Below are positions 1 to 8,522 of a stretch of 64,000 nt of DNA, piece after piece. This DNA comes from Nocardia flavorosea. GTDB taxonomy: Bacteria > Actinomycetota > Actinomycetes > Mycobacteriales > Mycobacteriaceae. The translations under genes were made by a program, and so were the position numbers. Each line of letters begins with the position of its first letter. Positions within the stretch are counted from its first letter, which is position 1. A model generated the notes under the pieces. That model was not told the DNA's origin and did not search any database. It was given only the letters and a program-made list of their open reading frames with translations. The stretch lies in assembly GCF_015477805.1 (NCBI RefSeq), contig NZ_JADLQL010000002.1, positions 186,001-250,000 on the forward strand. Reading direction: 5' to 3'.

Positions 1-382
1 GAGCAACCGGTCGCCGAGTATCTACGCCCGCGGAATTGCGGGCGGCGCTGTACAGGCCGACCCGGTGGGTGCGTCCTGCACTGGGCTCGGACGGGCCACC
101 GCCTTTACGCGATGTCGATGGCTACATTTCCGCCGGGTCCGAGTCACGGCGCGGCTCGCCTCCGGTGGAACGGCCGGCGGTAGCGGCCGGACGTAGGCGC
201 ACCTGCGCGTATACCGCTGCCTCCGGGGGCACGCAGCACTCGCCTTCTTCGGACAGGGCCCGCACGGGCGCGGGGTCCACGCGGTCATGACCATCAGATG
301 TCCGGAACCGCGCCGGGCAACCGGAGTCGCGATCGGGCCCGTCCAGTGGTGTACCCGAGGGCTCCCGGCGGAATGCCCCGGC
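1..382. other. stretch without a supported gene
   Basis: I see no convincing gene here. Open frames on both strands are Arg/Pro/Ala-rich, match no family I recognise, and have no clear ribosome-binding site. The left edge of the window may cut a regulatory region or the end of a neighbouring gene. Confidence 0.5.
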
Positions 383-949
383 TCAGTACTGCTGACGCCG
401 GTCGACCGCGCCCGCCCCGATCGACCCCAGCAGCGTGATGATGCACAGGCCGGCGATCAGGTTGATCGCGGCGGTGGCGATCTTGGCGTCGAGTCCGGCC
501 ACCAGGGTGAACGGCAGCAGCACCGCCAATGCCGTGACCAAGCCGGTGATCCAGTAGAAGAACTGCAGCGGATTGGGCATCAGCGCCAGAAGCAGGTTCA
601 GCAGGCCGGTGGCGGCGATCGCGGCGGCGGCGCCGGCTATCGCATACGAGGTGGTGGAGACCGTACCGTAGGCGCCCGCGCCCTCCGGGGAGAGCACCGC
701 GATATTCAGGATGCCGCGTACCAGCATGATGGCGACCACGATCACCAAGGCCACCACCACGGCGGTGCCGAGCCCGCCTGCCCACAGCCGGCCCAGATTG
801 ATCTTCGGCTCCGCCGGTTCCGCGTAGCCCGCTGGTTCCGCATATCCCGGCGGCTCGGAATACCCCGGCTGGTGCGGGTACCCCGGCTGTTGTTGGTGAC
901 CCTGCCGGTAAGGGTCCTGCCGTCCATAGTTGTACGACGGATCCGTCAT
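383..949 (-). CDS. DUF6069-like four-helix membrane protein
   Basis: A 188-residue integral membrane protein. The first 48 residues are soluble and rich in Gln, Pro, Gly and Tyr, with repeated PGY(S/A)EP units. About four hydrophobic segments follow (roughly residues 55-78, 98-118, 128-150 and 158-180), including an FFYWITGLVTAL stretch. This matches the architecture of small actinobacterial membrane proteins of the DUF6069 type, whose function is unknown. The gene stands alone, about 300 bases downstream of the next minus-strand gene, so no operon partner points to a role. The Pro/Gly/Tyr-rich cytoplasmic tail is common in actinobacterial membrane proteins. Family assignment is by overall pattern, so the membrane nature is certain and the family name less so. 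Confidence 0.75.
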   Translation of the reverse strand: MTDPSYNYGRQDPYRQGHQQQPGYPHQPGYSEPPGYAEPAGYAEPAEPKINLGRLWAGGLGTAVVVALVIVVAIMLVRGILNIAVLSPEGAGAYGTVSTTSYAIAGAAAAIAATGLLNLLLALMPNPLQFFYWITGLVTALAVLLPFTLVAGLDAKIATAAINLIAGLCIITLLGSIGAGAVDRRQQY

Positions 950-1252
950 AGGCAGAAACTACCCCGCCCGGGGCCGCGCTCCCACTCGAATCGGGCAGGT
1001 ATGTCGCCGGAGGACCGGCAGGGCGGTCGCCGACCACGATCGATCATTCCGCGACCGCCGCACAGGGCGTGGCCCGCGGCGCGACCCGACACTCACCGAA
1101 GCGCCCGCTTCCGGTCTGCGGCGGTACACCGAACGGTGGCACCGCCCGGGCCGAGGCGCTGGATCGTTCCCGGTATTCCGGGGTGGGCGTTCGACCGCTG
1201 CTGGGCGCCTCATATCGTCATGCCTTGGAGGGCCACGGACCGGCCGATAATT
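950..1252. other. intergenic stretch, no gene seen
   Basis: About 300 bases between two minus-strand genes. The short open frames here are Arg-rich, resemble nothing known and lack ribosome-binding sites. It presumably holds the promoter of the membrane protein gene ending at 383. I cannot point to specific promoter hexamers. Confidence 0.4.
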
Positions 1253-2179
1253 TCAGTAGCCGCGCTCCGTGTCGATCACCGCGAGCAGCTTGTCTCCGGC
1301 CGCGAAACGCTCGACGTTGGCCGTCACATGGGCTGCCAAAGCCCTGGTGAGCCCCAGCGGGGGATTGGCGATATGCGGCGTGATCAGCGCGTTGGGCAGG
1401 GTCCACAGCGGATGATCGGCGGGTAGCGGTTCCGGATCGGTGACGTCGAGCGCGGCACCGCCGATCGTGTTGTCGCGGAGCGCGGGCACCAGCGCCTCGG
1501 TATCGACCAGGGTTCCGCGGGCCACGTTCACTATCCACGCTGTCGGTTTCATCTGTGCCAGAGTGTCCGCGTCCACGAGGTGCGCGGTATCCGCGGTCGC
1601 CGGGGCAGCGATAACGAAGTGGTCTGCACGCGACCATATTTCGGCTGTCCGGCTCGCGGGAATCGTCTCCGCCGCACCGGGCACCGGAACACCGGATCGG
1701 GTCACTGCCAGAACCTGCGCGCCGAACGCGGTGAGCAGCGGGATCATCGCGCGGCCGATACCGCCACAGCCGACGATCGCCACCGTCGCGCCGTGCAGGG
1801 TGCCGACGCGCGCATCGATCTCCCCCTTACGCCAGGAGGTCGCACGCGCCTGTTCGGCGAGGCCGCGCACTCCGGCGAGCAGCAGCATCGTCGCGTGTTC
1901 GGCGACCGTGCCGGCGTATGCGCCGGCCGCGGAGGTCCAGACGCGCTGGTTGTCGACGAGTCCGGCCGCCAGCCACGGTTCGACACCGGCATAGGGCAGC
2001 TGCACCCAGCGGACGGAATCCGGGAGCCGGGCCGGAAAGGTACCCGGACCCTGCGTCCAGACCACCGCGTCTGCTTCGGCGAGCGGGACCAGCACGCCGC
2101 CGCCGCGTTCGATCCCGCCGGCCAGGACGGCCTCGTGTTCGGGACCCAGATGGATTCGAGGCACACTCGTGTTCGACAC
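1253..2179 (-). CDS. D-isomer specific 2-hydroxyacid dehydrogenase
   Basis: A 308-residue NAD(P)-dependent oxidoreductase of the D-2-hydroxyacid dehydrogenase family, which interconverts 2-oxoacids and D-2-hydroxyacids in the cytoplasm. The nucleotide-binding motif GCGGIG sits mid-protein. The catalytic Arg221 (NVARGTLVD), Glu250 (DVTDPEPL) and His269 (ITPHIANPP) are all present, so the enzyme should be active. The GTG start at 2179 gives normal family length and begins just before conserved sequence; longer in-frame readings add unlikely sequence. It is divergent from the short-chain dehydrogenase at 2276, sharing a short promoter region of about 96 bases. The exact substrate cannot be told from sequence. 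Confidence 0.88.
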   Translation of the reverse strand: MSNTSVPRIHLGPEHEAVLAGGIERGGGVLVPLAEADAVVWTQGPGTFPARLPDSVRWVQLPYAGVEPWLAAGLVDNQRVWTSAAGAYAGTVAEHATMLLLAGVRGLAEQARATSWRKGEIDARVGTLHGATVAIVGCGGIGRAMIPLLTAFGAQVLAVTRSGVPVPGAAETIPASRTAEIWSRADHFVIAAPATADTAHLVDADTLAQMKPTAWIVNVARGTLVDTEALVPALRDNTIGGAALDVTDPEPLPADHPLWTLPNALITPHIANPPLGLTRALAAHVTANVERFAAGDKLLAVIDTERGY

Positions 2180-2275
2180 ACCTCGACTATGCCCGATGCA
2201 TGGGATGACTTCACCCGGTGCACGATCCTGCTGATACGTTCGGACAGCTGTCCAGCAACAAACAGGAGATCGAGC

Positions 2276-3103
2276 ATGCAGGTCGCGGGAAATGTTTTCG
2301 TCGTCACCGGAGCCGGAAACGGTATCGGGCGCTGCGTCGCGCTGGAGTTGATCGGCCGCGGCGCGACCGTGGCCGGCGCCGACCTCGACGAGCAGGCTCT
2401 CGCCCGCACCGCTGCCATGGCCTCGGATCCGAACCGTTTCACCTCCTATCGGCTGGATATCGGCGACCGCGCCGCCGTGGCCGCATTCCCCGCCACCGTG
2501 ATCGCCGCACACGGCCGGGTGGACGGATTGTTCAATATCGCGGGAATCCCGCAGAACCTCCAGACCACCACGGATATCGACGACGATCGGATCGAAACGC
2601 TGATGCGCGTGAACTTCTTCGGCGCGGTGTGGCTGTCACGCGCTTTCCTTCCGCACCTCGAGACGCGCCCGGCGGGGGTCATCATGAACACATCGAGCCT
2701 CTCGGCGATCGCCCCGTTCCCGGGTTCGGCGGTGTACGGCGCGTCGAAGGCCGCACTCGCGCTGTTCAGTTACGGGATGGAACAGGACTTGCGCGGCAGC
2801 TCGAATGTCACCGTCACCACGGTGCTGCCCGGGACGGTGTGGACCGAGCTCGTACGCAAGGTTTCCCAGCAGATGGGCGCGCCGGAGAAGCTGGCCGAGG
2901 GGTTCGCGGCGAAACCCGAGAACGTCGCGCGCCGGATGGTCGACACGACGATGAAGGGCAAGGGCCGGGTCGTCATCGGCAAGGACGCCCACGTCTTCGA
3001 TATCGTCCGGCGTTTCAGCACCCGCGCGGCCGACCGCCTCGCGTATCTACAGGTAGGCCGCGGGGTGTACAAGAAGCGCCCCGAATCCACGCCACAGCCA
3101 TGA
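2276..3103 (+). CDS. SDR family oxidoreductase
   Basis: A 275-residue classical short-chain dehydrogenase/reductase. The cofactor motif TGAGNGIG occupies residues 11-18. The active-site Tyr154-x-x-x-Lys158 (YGASK) is present, and the upstream NTSSLSAI supplies the catalytic serine. The ATG at 2276 has an AGGAG ribosome-binding site eight to twelve bases upstream, and places the Rossmann fold directly at the N terminus. The C-terminal ~40 residues after the core fold (MKGKGRVVIGKDA onward) resemble acetoin dehydrogenase-like or cyclohexanol dehydrogenase-like SDRs common in Nocardia and Mycobacterium. Divergent from the hydroxyacid dehydrogenase, which may mean shared regulation. The substrate is unknown. 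Confidence 0.9.
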   Translation: MQVAGNVFVVTGAGNGIGRCVALELIGRGATVAGADLDEQALARTAAMASDPNRFTSYRLDIGDRAAVAAFPATVIAAHGRVDGLFNIAGIPQNLQTTTDIDDDRIETLMRVNFFGAVWLSRAFLPHLETRPAGVIMNTSSLSAIAPFPGSAVYGASKAALALFSYGMEQDLRGSSNVTVTTVLPGTVWTELVRKVSQQMGAPEKLAEGFAAKPENVARRMVDTTMKGKGRVVIGKDAHVFDIVRRFSTRAADRLAYLQVGRGVYKKRPESTPQP

Positions 3104-3251
3104 CGACCGGCCGGGAAGAACACTCGTCTCCCCGGCAATCTCGACCCGGTAGCCGACTCGATGCATCGCTGCCGCGGACTCTCTGCGGACCGAACAGGGG
3201 TCCGGCACCGCTTCTGCCGCAGGAAACACCGATCTACCTGCGGCATAGCCG

Positions 3252-3325
3252 TGCCCCCAGTGGGACTCGAACCCACACTTGGCGGATTTTAAGTCCGCTG
3301 CCTCTGCCAATTGGGCTATGGGGGC
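3252..3325 (-). tRNA. tRNA with anticodon UAA (Leu by anticodon)
   Basis: A 74-base cloverleaf. The acceptor stem is seven perfect pairs (GCCCCCA with TGGGGGC) followed by discriminator A. The anticodon stem GCGGA/TCCGC encloses the loop CTTAAAA, giving anticodon TAA. The T arm is GTGGG-TTCGAGT-CCCAC. CCA is not encoded. The variable loop is only five bases (CAAGT), a class I shape, whereas bacterial leucine tRNAs normally carry a long class II variable arm. The discriminator A fits leucine identity. It reads UUA codons, which are rare in this GC-rich genome. Confidence 0.93.
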
Positions 3326-3383
3326 GTGCGGACCACACACTACCGACTCGTACACCCGTACCGGAATACCCGGCGCATGTGAG

Positions 3384-3944
3384 TCACATAGTGGGATCTG
3401 TCTGAATAGCCTGGCATGCCTCCACCAGTACGTCCGCCGCTAGCAAACCCGATTCCTCCGCCGCCTCGCGGACCTCGTCGGGCAGGTCGTAATCCGTGGT
3501 CACGGCCAGGAGGGCCAGTTGCAGCGCCTCGCCCAGCCGGCCCAGCCGGCGGGCGATCAGCGTTTCGTCCATATCCGGGCCCAGATTCTCCCAGCCCACC
3601 GGCTGCACCCCGTCGATGCGGTAGCGGCGCAGCGTGTCCTCGCCGAGCACCTTCATGAAATCCACCGCCGAGGCCATACAGCGATTATTCGCCACCCGGT
3701 ACTCGGTGCGGTCGGCGATCTTGTCGATGAGTACCGCGACGATCGTCGCGGCCGTGAACATACCGTCGCAGACCCGGGCCGGAGCCGCCTCGGGCGGGCC
3801 GGGAGGGGCCGTGGCCAGGCCGGTGGTGACCGCATCGATCCACTCCACCACCAGCTCGGTGCCCGAGGCATCGGACAGCCGTGGTTCGTAGACATTCGGT
3901 TCGTCCCGGCGCCGGAACCACCGCCACGGTAGACGCATCGCCAT
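3384..3944 (-). CDS. conserved hypothetical protein coupled to the permease
   Basis: A 186-residue soluble protein that I do not recognise. It opens with a basic, tryptophan-rich patch (MAMRLPWRWFRRRDEP), followed by a mostly helical body with a Pro/Ala linker near residue 50 and conserved-looking WENLGPDMDETLIARRLGRL. The ATG at 3944 overlaps the TGA of the upstream permease (TGATG), so the two are translationally coupled and should be made together. That points to an accessory or regulatory role for the amino-acid transporter, but this is inference from position only. No signal peptide or membrane segment is visible. Confidence 0.75.
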   Translation of the reverse strand: MAMRLPWRWFRRRDEPNVYEPRLSDASGTELVVEWIDAVTTGLATAPPGPPEAAPARVCDGMFTAATIVAVLIDKIADRTEYRVANNRCMASAVDFMKVLGEDTLRRYRIDGVQPVGWENLGPDMDETLIARRLGRLGEALQLALLAVTTDYDLPDEVREAAEESGLLAADVLVEACQAIQTDPTM

Positions 3945-5422
3945 CACCTCTGTTCGGAAGCAGACTTGCCGAGCAGCGAATGCCGTCGGCCGTATGCGAA
4001 GTACATCACCAAACCGAGCAGCATCCAGACTACGAAACGCAGCCAGGTTTCCACGGAAAGATTCACCATCAGCCACAGGCAGGCCAGCACCGCCAGGATC
4101 GGCACCAGCGGCACGAACGGAACCCGGAAACCGCGCGGCAGATCCGGGCGGGTGCGGCGCAGCACCACTACGCCGATCGAGACCAGCAGGAACGCGAACA
4201 GGGTACCGATATTGACCATTTCCTCGAGCGTGCCGAAATCGACGAGACCGGCCAGGATCGCGCACACCACGCCGACGGTCACCGTGATCCGCACGGGCGT
4301 GCCGCGCGACCCGGTCTTGGCGAACCAGCGCGGGGTGAGACCGTCCCGGGACATGGCGAACAGGACCCGGGTCTGACCGAGCAGCATCACCATGACGACA
4401 GTGGTCAAACCGGCCAGCGCGCCGATGGAGATGATCCGGTGCGCCCAGGTGGCGCCGTGGACTTCGAAGGCGGTGGCGAGAGTGGCGTTATCGCCGGCGA
4501 GTTCGGTGTAGGGCACCATCCCGGTCAGCACCACCGTCACGGCCACGTACAGCACGGTTACCACGATCAGCGATCCGATGATTCCCCGCGGCAGATCCCG
4601 CTGCGGGTTCTTCGTTTCCTCGGCGGCCGTCGCGACCACGTCGAAGCCGATGAACGCGAAGAAGACCAGGCTGGCCGCCGCGAGCAGGCCGTACCAGCCG
4701 AAGCTGCTGTTACCGCCGCCGGTGACCCAGGAGAACAGCGACTGGGTGAGCCCCTGCCCTTCCTCGCCGGGTACCGCTTCCGGGATGAAGGGGGTCAGGT
4801 TGGCGGAATCGAAGAATGTCAGGCCGACGACGATCACCAGCAGGATGACCCCGATTTTGATCGCCACGGCCACCGCCGAAACGCGCGAGGACAGTTTGGT
4901 GCCGAGAGCGAGCAGCGTGGTCAGGATCGCGATCAGCAGTACCGCACCCCAATCGAAGGTCACCCCGGCGATATGGACGACCGCGGCGCCGTGATCGAAC
5001 ACCTGACCGAGATACTGCGACCATCCCTTGGACACCACCGCTGCCGCGAGCGCGAACTCCAGTAGCAGATCCCAGCCGATGATCCACGCGGCGAGTTCGC
5101 CGAAGGTCGCGTAGGAGAACGTATAGGCACTACCGGCCACCGGCACGGTCGAAGCGAATTCCGCATAGCACAGGGCGGTGAGTCCGCAGGCGATGGCGGC
5201 GAATACGAACGCCAGCGATACCGACGGACCCGCGACATTGCCCGCGGTCCGGGCGGTGAGGGTGAAGATACCGGCACCGATCACGACGGCGACACCGAAG
5301 ATTCCGAGGTCCCACGCGGTCAGGTCTTTGCGGAGTTTCGCGCCGGGTTCGTCGGTGTCGCGGATCGACTGCTCCACCGATTTGGTGCGGAACAGCGAAC
5401 TCCGGCTTTTCGGGGTCGTCAC
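3944..5422 (-). CDS. APC-superfamily amino acid permease
   Basis: A 492-residue transporter with about twelve to fourteen hydrophobic helices, belonging to the amino acid-polyamine-organocation superfamily. It moves amino acids across the inner membrane in symport or exchange. The first helix carries the substrate-binding motif GAGIF (AVVIGAGIFTLTA), and FAFIGFDVVATAAEE in a later helix is typical of the cationic amino acid transporter branch. The GTG at 5422 is preceded by a strong AGGAGG five bases away, which argues against the longer reading to 5494. Its last codon overlaps the start of the unknown gene at 3944. The specific amino acid cannot be determined. Confidence 0.92.
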   Translation of the reverse strand: MTTPKSRSSLFRTKSVEQSIRDTDEPGAKLRKDLTAWDLGIFGVAVVIGAGIFTLTARTAGNVAGPSVSLAFVFAAIACGLTALCYAEFASTVPVAGSAYTFSYATFGELAAWIIGWDLLLEFALAAAVVSKGWSQYLGQVFDHGAAVVHIAGVTFDWGAVLLIAILTTLLALGTKLSSRVSAVAVAIKIGVILLVIVVGLTFFDSANLTPFIPEAVPGEEGQGLTQSLFSWVTGGGNSSFGWYGLLAAASLVFFAFIGFDVVATAAEETKNPQRDLPRGIIGSLIVVTVLYVAVTVVLTGMVPYTELAGDNATLATAFEVHGATWAHRIISIGALAGLTTVVMVMLLGQTRVLFAMSRDGLTPRWFAKTGSRGTPVRITVTVGVVCAILAGLVDFGTLEEMVNIGTLFAFLLVSIGVVVLRRTRPDLPRGFRVPFVPLVPILAVLACLWLMVNLSVETWLRFVVWMLLGLVMYFAYGRRHSLLGKSASEQR

Positions 5423-5460
5423 TGCGGCCTCCTGTGTTACTGGCGCGAGTACCGGGAACG

Positions 5461-6921
5461 CTAGTGCACTCCCGACATATATCGGGTTATCCACGACGAC
5501 AGCGCCGCAATCGCCAGGCCGGCCGCGACAGCCACCAGACCGGTGATCCCGAAGTAGGCGAATTCGGCATCAGCGGAGTAGAACCGGGCCAGCACGCCGG
5601 ACAGCGTGGTGCCCAACGCCACCGACAGAAAGTAGAGCGCCATCATCTGGGCCCGGAAATGTTGCGGCGCCAACTGGGTGGTGACCGCCAGCCCGATCGG
5701 CGAGATCAGCAGCTCCGAGACCGCGAACACCGCCATGATGAACAGCACCACCAGCGCCGGCACGGCCTTACCGGTGGTCCCCGCCAGCGGCACGAACAGC
5801 AGGAACGCCGCGCCCATACCGATCACGCCGAAGGCGAACTTACGGGGTGTGCTCGGTGCCCTGCTTCCCAGCTTCGTCCACAGCAGCGCGAACAGCGGCG
5901 ACAGCGCGATGATCCACACCGGTTCCACCGAACCGATCCAGTTCGACGGCGCCGTCCAGCCGAAGATGTTCCAGTTCATCCGTTCGTCGGAGTACACCGC
6001 CAGCACGGTGAAGATCTGCTGGAACAGCGACCAGAACACCACATTCGCCACGAACAGCGGCACGAACGCCCACACCCGGCTCCGTTCGACCGCGGTGACC
6101 CGGCGATGGGTGAGCAGCACGGCGAAATATCCGAGGGCGGCCACCACGATGAGCGCCGTGGTGACATCCGGCAGATTGCCGATGGTGACCAGACCGGTCA
6201 CCAGCACTCCCACGATCACCAGGATCGCGACGAGCAGCAGTCCCGCCAGCGGGCCGAGCGCGCGGCGCGGCAGCGGATCCGGCACGTCACGACCGGCGGT
6301 ACCGAGGTTGCGCCGGAACATCACGTACTGGATCAACCCGAGCGCCATCCCGACCGCGGCCGCCCCGAAGCCCGCGTGGAAACCCCATTCCTGCTGCAGC
6401 AGACCGGTGAGCAACGGCCCGGTGAAGGCGCCCAGGTTGATTCCCAGATAGAACAGCGTGAAACCGCCGTCGACGCGCGCGTCACCCTTCGGATACAGGG
6501 TGCCCAGCAGCGCGGACGCATTCGATTTCAAGGCGCCACTGCCCAGGGCGACCAGGACCAGCCCCAGCCCGACTCCGGCCAGCCCGGGCACCAGCGCGAG
6601 CGCGATATGCCCGGTCATCACCACGACTCCGCCGTAGAAGACGGTCCGTTCCATCCCGATCAGCCGGTCGGACACCCACCCGCCGAGCACCGTACACAGA
6701 TAGACGAGCCCGCCGTAGGCGCCTACCAGTCCGACCGCGACGTCCTGATCGATCCCGAGCCCGCCCTCGGTGGTCTCGTAGTACAGGTAGTAGCCCAGGA
6801 TCGTGAGCATCCCGTAGAAGGAGAACCGCTCCCACAGCTCCACACCGAACAGGTTGACCAGGCCGATGGGGTGCCCGAAGAAGGTCCGGCCGGGGACCGC
6901 CGTGGAGGGTGCGTCCGACAT
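5461..6921 (-). CDS. POT/PTR2-family peptide MFS transporter
   Basis: A 486-residue proton-dependent oligopeptide transporter of the major facilitator superfamily. It imports di- and tripeptides with protons. The signature ExxER is present as Glu28-Leu-Trp-Glu31-Arg32, followed by FSFYGM, and the helix-5 region reads FYLGINLGAFTGP, also typical of the family. There are about twelve to fourteen transmembrane helices. The ATG at 6921 gives normal length; the longer reading adds only Arg/Ser-rich residues. It lies 38 bases upstream of the amino-acid permease on the same strand, so peptide and amino-acid uptake may be co-expressed. Confidence 0.92.
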   Translation of the reverse strand: MSDAPSTAVPGRTFFGHPIGLVNLFGVELWERFSFYGMLTILGYYLYYETTEGGLGIDQDVAVGLVGAYGGLVYLCTVLGGWVSDRLIGMERTVFYGGVVVMTGHIALALVPGLAGVGLGLVLVALGSGALKSNASALLGTLYPKGDARVDGGFTLFYLGINLGAFTGPLLTGLLQQEWGFHAGFGAAAVGMALGLIQYVMFRRNLGTAGRDVPDPLPRRALGPLAGLLLVAILVIVGVLVTGLVTIGNLPDVTTALIVVAALGYFAVLLTHRRVTAVERSRVWAFVPLFVANVVFWSLFQQIFTVLAVYSDERMNWNIFGWTAPSNWIGSVEPVWIIALSPLFALLWTKLGSRAPSTPRKFAFGVIGMGAAFLLFVPLAGTTGKAVPALVVLFIMAVFAVSELLISPIGLAVTTQLAPQHFRAQMMALYFLSVALGTTLSGVLARFYSADAEFAYFGITGLVAVAAGLAIAALSSWITRYMSGVH

Positions 6922-7003
6922 TCCCCGACTCTGCCACGAACCAGACCTGCCGCGTGGCATACCGCACCGAACCGATATCGCACGTTGACGCGGGCGCCCG
7001 GGC

Positions 7004-7951
7004 TCAGGCGATCGACTGGGCGATACCGTCCAGGATGTCGTGTTCGCTGACGACCAGCGCCCGGATACCGGCCCGCTCGGCCAGTTCCGCCGCCAGTACC
7101 TCGGTGATCACCGCACCGCCGCCGATCACGTCCACTCGGCCCGGATGCATCGGCCCCAGCGCGGCCCGCTGGTCGTGATCCATCCCGATCAGCCGATCGC
7201 AGACCGCGTTCAGTTCCGGCAGTTCGATCCGCGCGAGATGCGTTTTGGCCGAATCGTATTCCGGCAGGTCCAGGGCCACCGCGGCCAGTGTGGTCATCGT
7301 GCCGGCCACCCCGACCCAGGTGTGCGCGCCGTCCACCGGCACCCGAGTGAAAGCCTCGGTGAGCCGCTCGGTCGCGAAATCCCGGGCAGCGGCCACCTGA
7401 TCGGCCGAGGGCGGATTTCCGTGCAGGCATCGCTCGGTGACCCGCACACAGCCGATATCGGCCGAGAACGCCGCCTGCACACCGGTGCTGTCACCGACTA
7501 CCAGTTCGGTGGAACCGCCGCCCAGATCGACCACCACGAAAGGGCCGTCGTCCGGCCGCAACTCACCCACCGCGCCCGCGAACGACAACCGGGCCTCCTC
7601 GTCGCCGGTGATCACCTCGGCTTCGGCGCCCGGCACCACACGACCCAGTTCGGCGCGCGTCATCGCAAAGAAATCGTCCCGGTTCGACGCATCACGGGTC
7701 GCGGAGGTGGCGACCATTCGCACCCGCCGCACCTCGTGCTCGGCCATCAGCGTCACATAGTCGGCCAGCGCCACCCGGGTGCGTTCGATCGCCGCCGGAT
7801 CGAGCCGGCCGGTCGCGTCCACGCCCTTGCCGAGCCGCACGATCCGCATCTCCCGATGCACATCGGTGAGCGCGCCGTCGGTGCCGATATCGGCGATCAG
7901 CAGGCGGATCGAGTTGGTGCCGCAATCCACGGCCGCCACCCTGTCGTTCAC
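7004..7951 (-). CDS. ppx: Ppx/GppA exopolyphosphatase family protein (Rv1026-like)
   Basis: A 315-residue member of the Ppx/GppA phosphatase family, which cleaves inorganic polyphosphate or (p)ppGpp-related substrates. It has the actin-like ATPase fold: the N-terminal phosphate loop AVDCGTNSIRLL at residues 6-17 and the second glycine-rich loop VVDLGGGSTELVV mid-protein. It lacks the C-terminal HD-like extension of the long enterobacterial enzymes, as in mycobacterial Ppx proteins. The GTG at 7951 places the first strand at the N terminus. It ends the conserved run eno-ftsB-DUF501-ppx, the same order as Rv1023-Rv1026 in M. tuberculosis. Whether it acts on polyphosphate or pppGpp is not decidable here. 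Confidence 0.9.
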   Translation of the reverse strand: MNDRVAAVDCGTNSIRLLIADIGTDGALTDVHREMRIVRLGKGVDATGRLDPAAIERTRVALADYVTLMAEHEVRRVRMVATSATRDASNRDDFFAMTRAELGRVVPGAEAEVITGDEEARLSFAGAVGELRPDDGPFVVVDLGGGSTELVVGDSTGVQAAFSADIGCVRVTERCLHGNPPSADQVAAARDFATERLTEAFTRVPVDGAHTWVGVAGTMTTLAAVALDLPEYDSAKTHLARIELPELNAVCDRLIGMDHDQRAALGPMHPGRVDVIGGGAVITEVLAAELAERAGIRALVVSEHDILDGIAQSIA

Positions 7952-8003
7952 AGCGACTCCTTCGAAGCTGGTACATACCGTTCGCGGCGGCCGGGGTATC
8001 GCC

Positions 8004-8522
8004 TCATGATTCCGCCTCCGGCGCGTACCGCGGCCAGTCCGCCGGAACCGCGGTCCCCCGCAATCCGTTCTCGGCCGCCAGGGCCACCGCTTCGTCACCG
8101 AGCGGATTCACCCCCGGCCCTTTGGCGAGCGCGTGCGCGATCAGCACATGCAGGCATTTCACCCGGTCCGGCATACCGCCGCCGCTGAAATCGGTGCCCA
8201 GCGATTCGATCTCGTCGCGTTCGGCCAGATAACTCTCGTGCGCGGCCCGGTAAGCGGCAGCCAATTCGGGGTCGCGGCCCAGGCGTTCGGTCATCCCTTT
8301 CATCACGCCCGCGGATTCCAACCGGCTGGCCTCGGCCGTGAGCCGCGGATCGGTCAGGTAGTACAGCGTCGGAAAAGGAGTCCCGTCGGGCAGTTTCGGC
8401 GCGGTCTTCACCACCGCGGGCAAACCGTCGGGTGTCCGGTAGGCGATGGCGAGCACCCCGCGCGGGGCGCGGCCCAACTGTTCGGCGACGATCTGCAGAT
8501 CTCGGTCGTCGGGTGTGCTCAC
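8004..8522 (-). CDS. DUF501 family protein (Rv1025-like)
   Basis: A 172-residue conserved actinobacterial protein of the DUF501 family. The hallmark stretches are QLGRAPRGVLAIAYR near the N terminus and GGGMPDRVKCLHVLIAHALAKG near the C terminus. Its biochemical role is unknown. The GTG start at 8522 overlaps the stop of ftsB by four bases (GTGA), so it is translationally coupled to the division gene. Ppx follows 52 bases on. The fixed neighbourhood with enolase, FtsB and Ppx across the Mycobacteriales is the main clue to its identity. No membrane segment is visible. Confidence 0.88.
   Translation of the reverse strand: MSTPDDRDLQIVAEQLGRAPRGVLAIAYRTPDGLPAVVKTAPKLPDGTPFPTLYYLTDPRLTAEASRLESAGVMKGMTERLGRDPELAAAYRAAHESYLAERDEIESLGTDFSGGGMPDRVKCLHVLIAHALAKGPGVNPLGDEAVALAAENGLRGTAVPADWPRYAPEAES

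Noticed and set aside
3881..5065. 394-residue plus-strand frame opposite the amino-acid permease
   Set aside because: Antisense shadow; Gln/Asp/His-rich with no motif or ribosome-binding site.
5434..7050. 538-residue plus-strand frame opposite the peptide transporter
   Set aside because: Composed of Gln/His/Arg runs, no family signature, and opposed by a gene with a clear POT signature.
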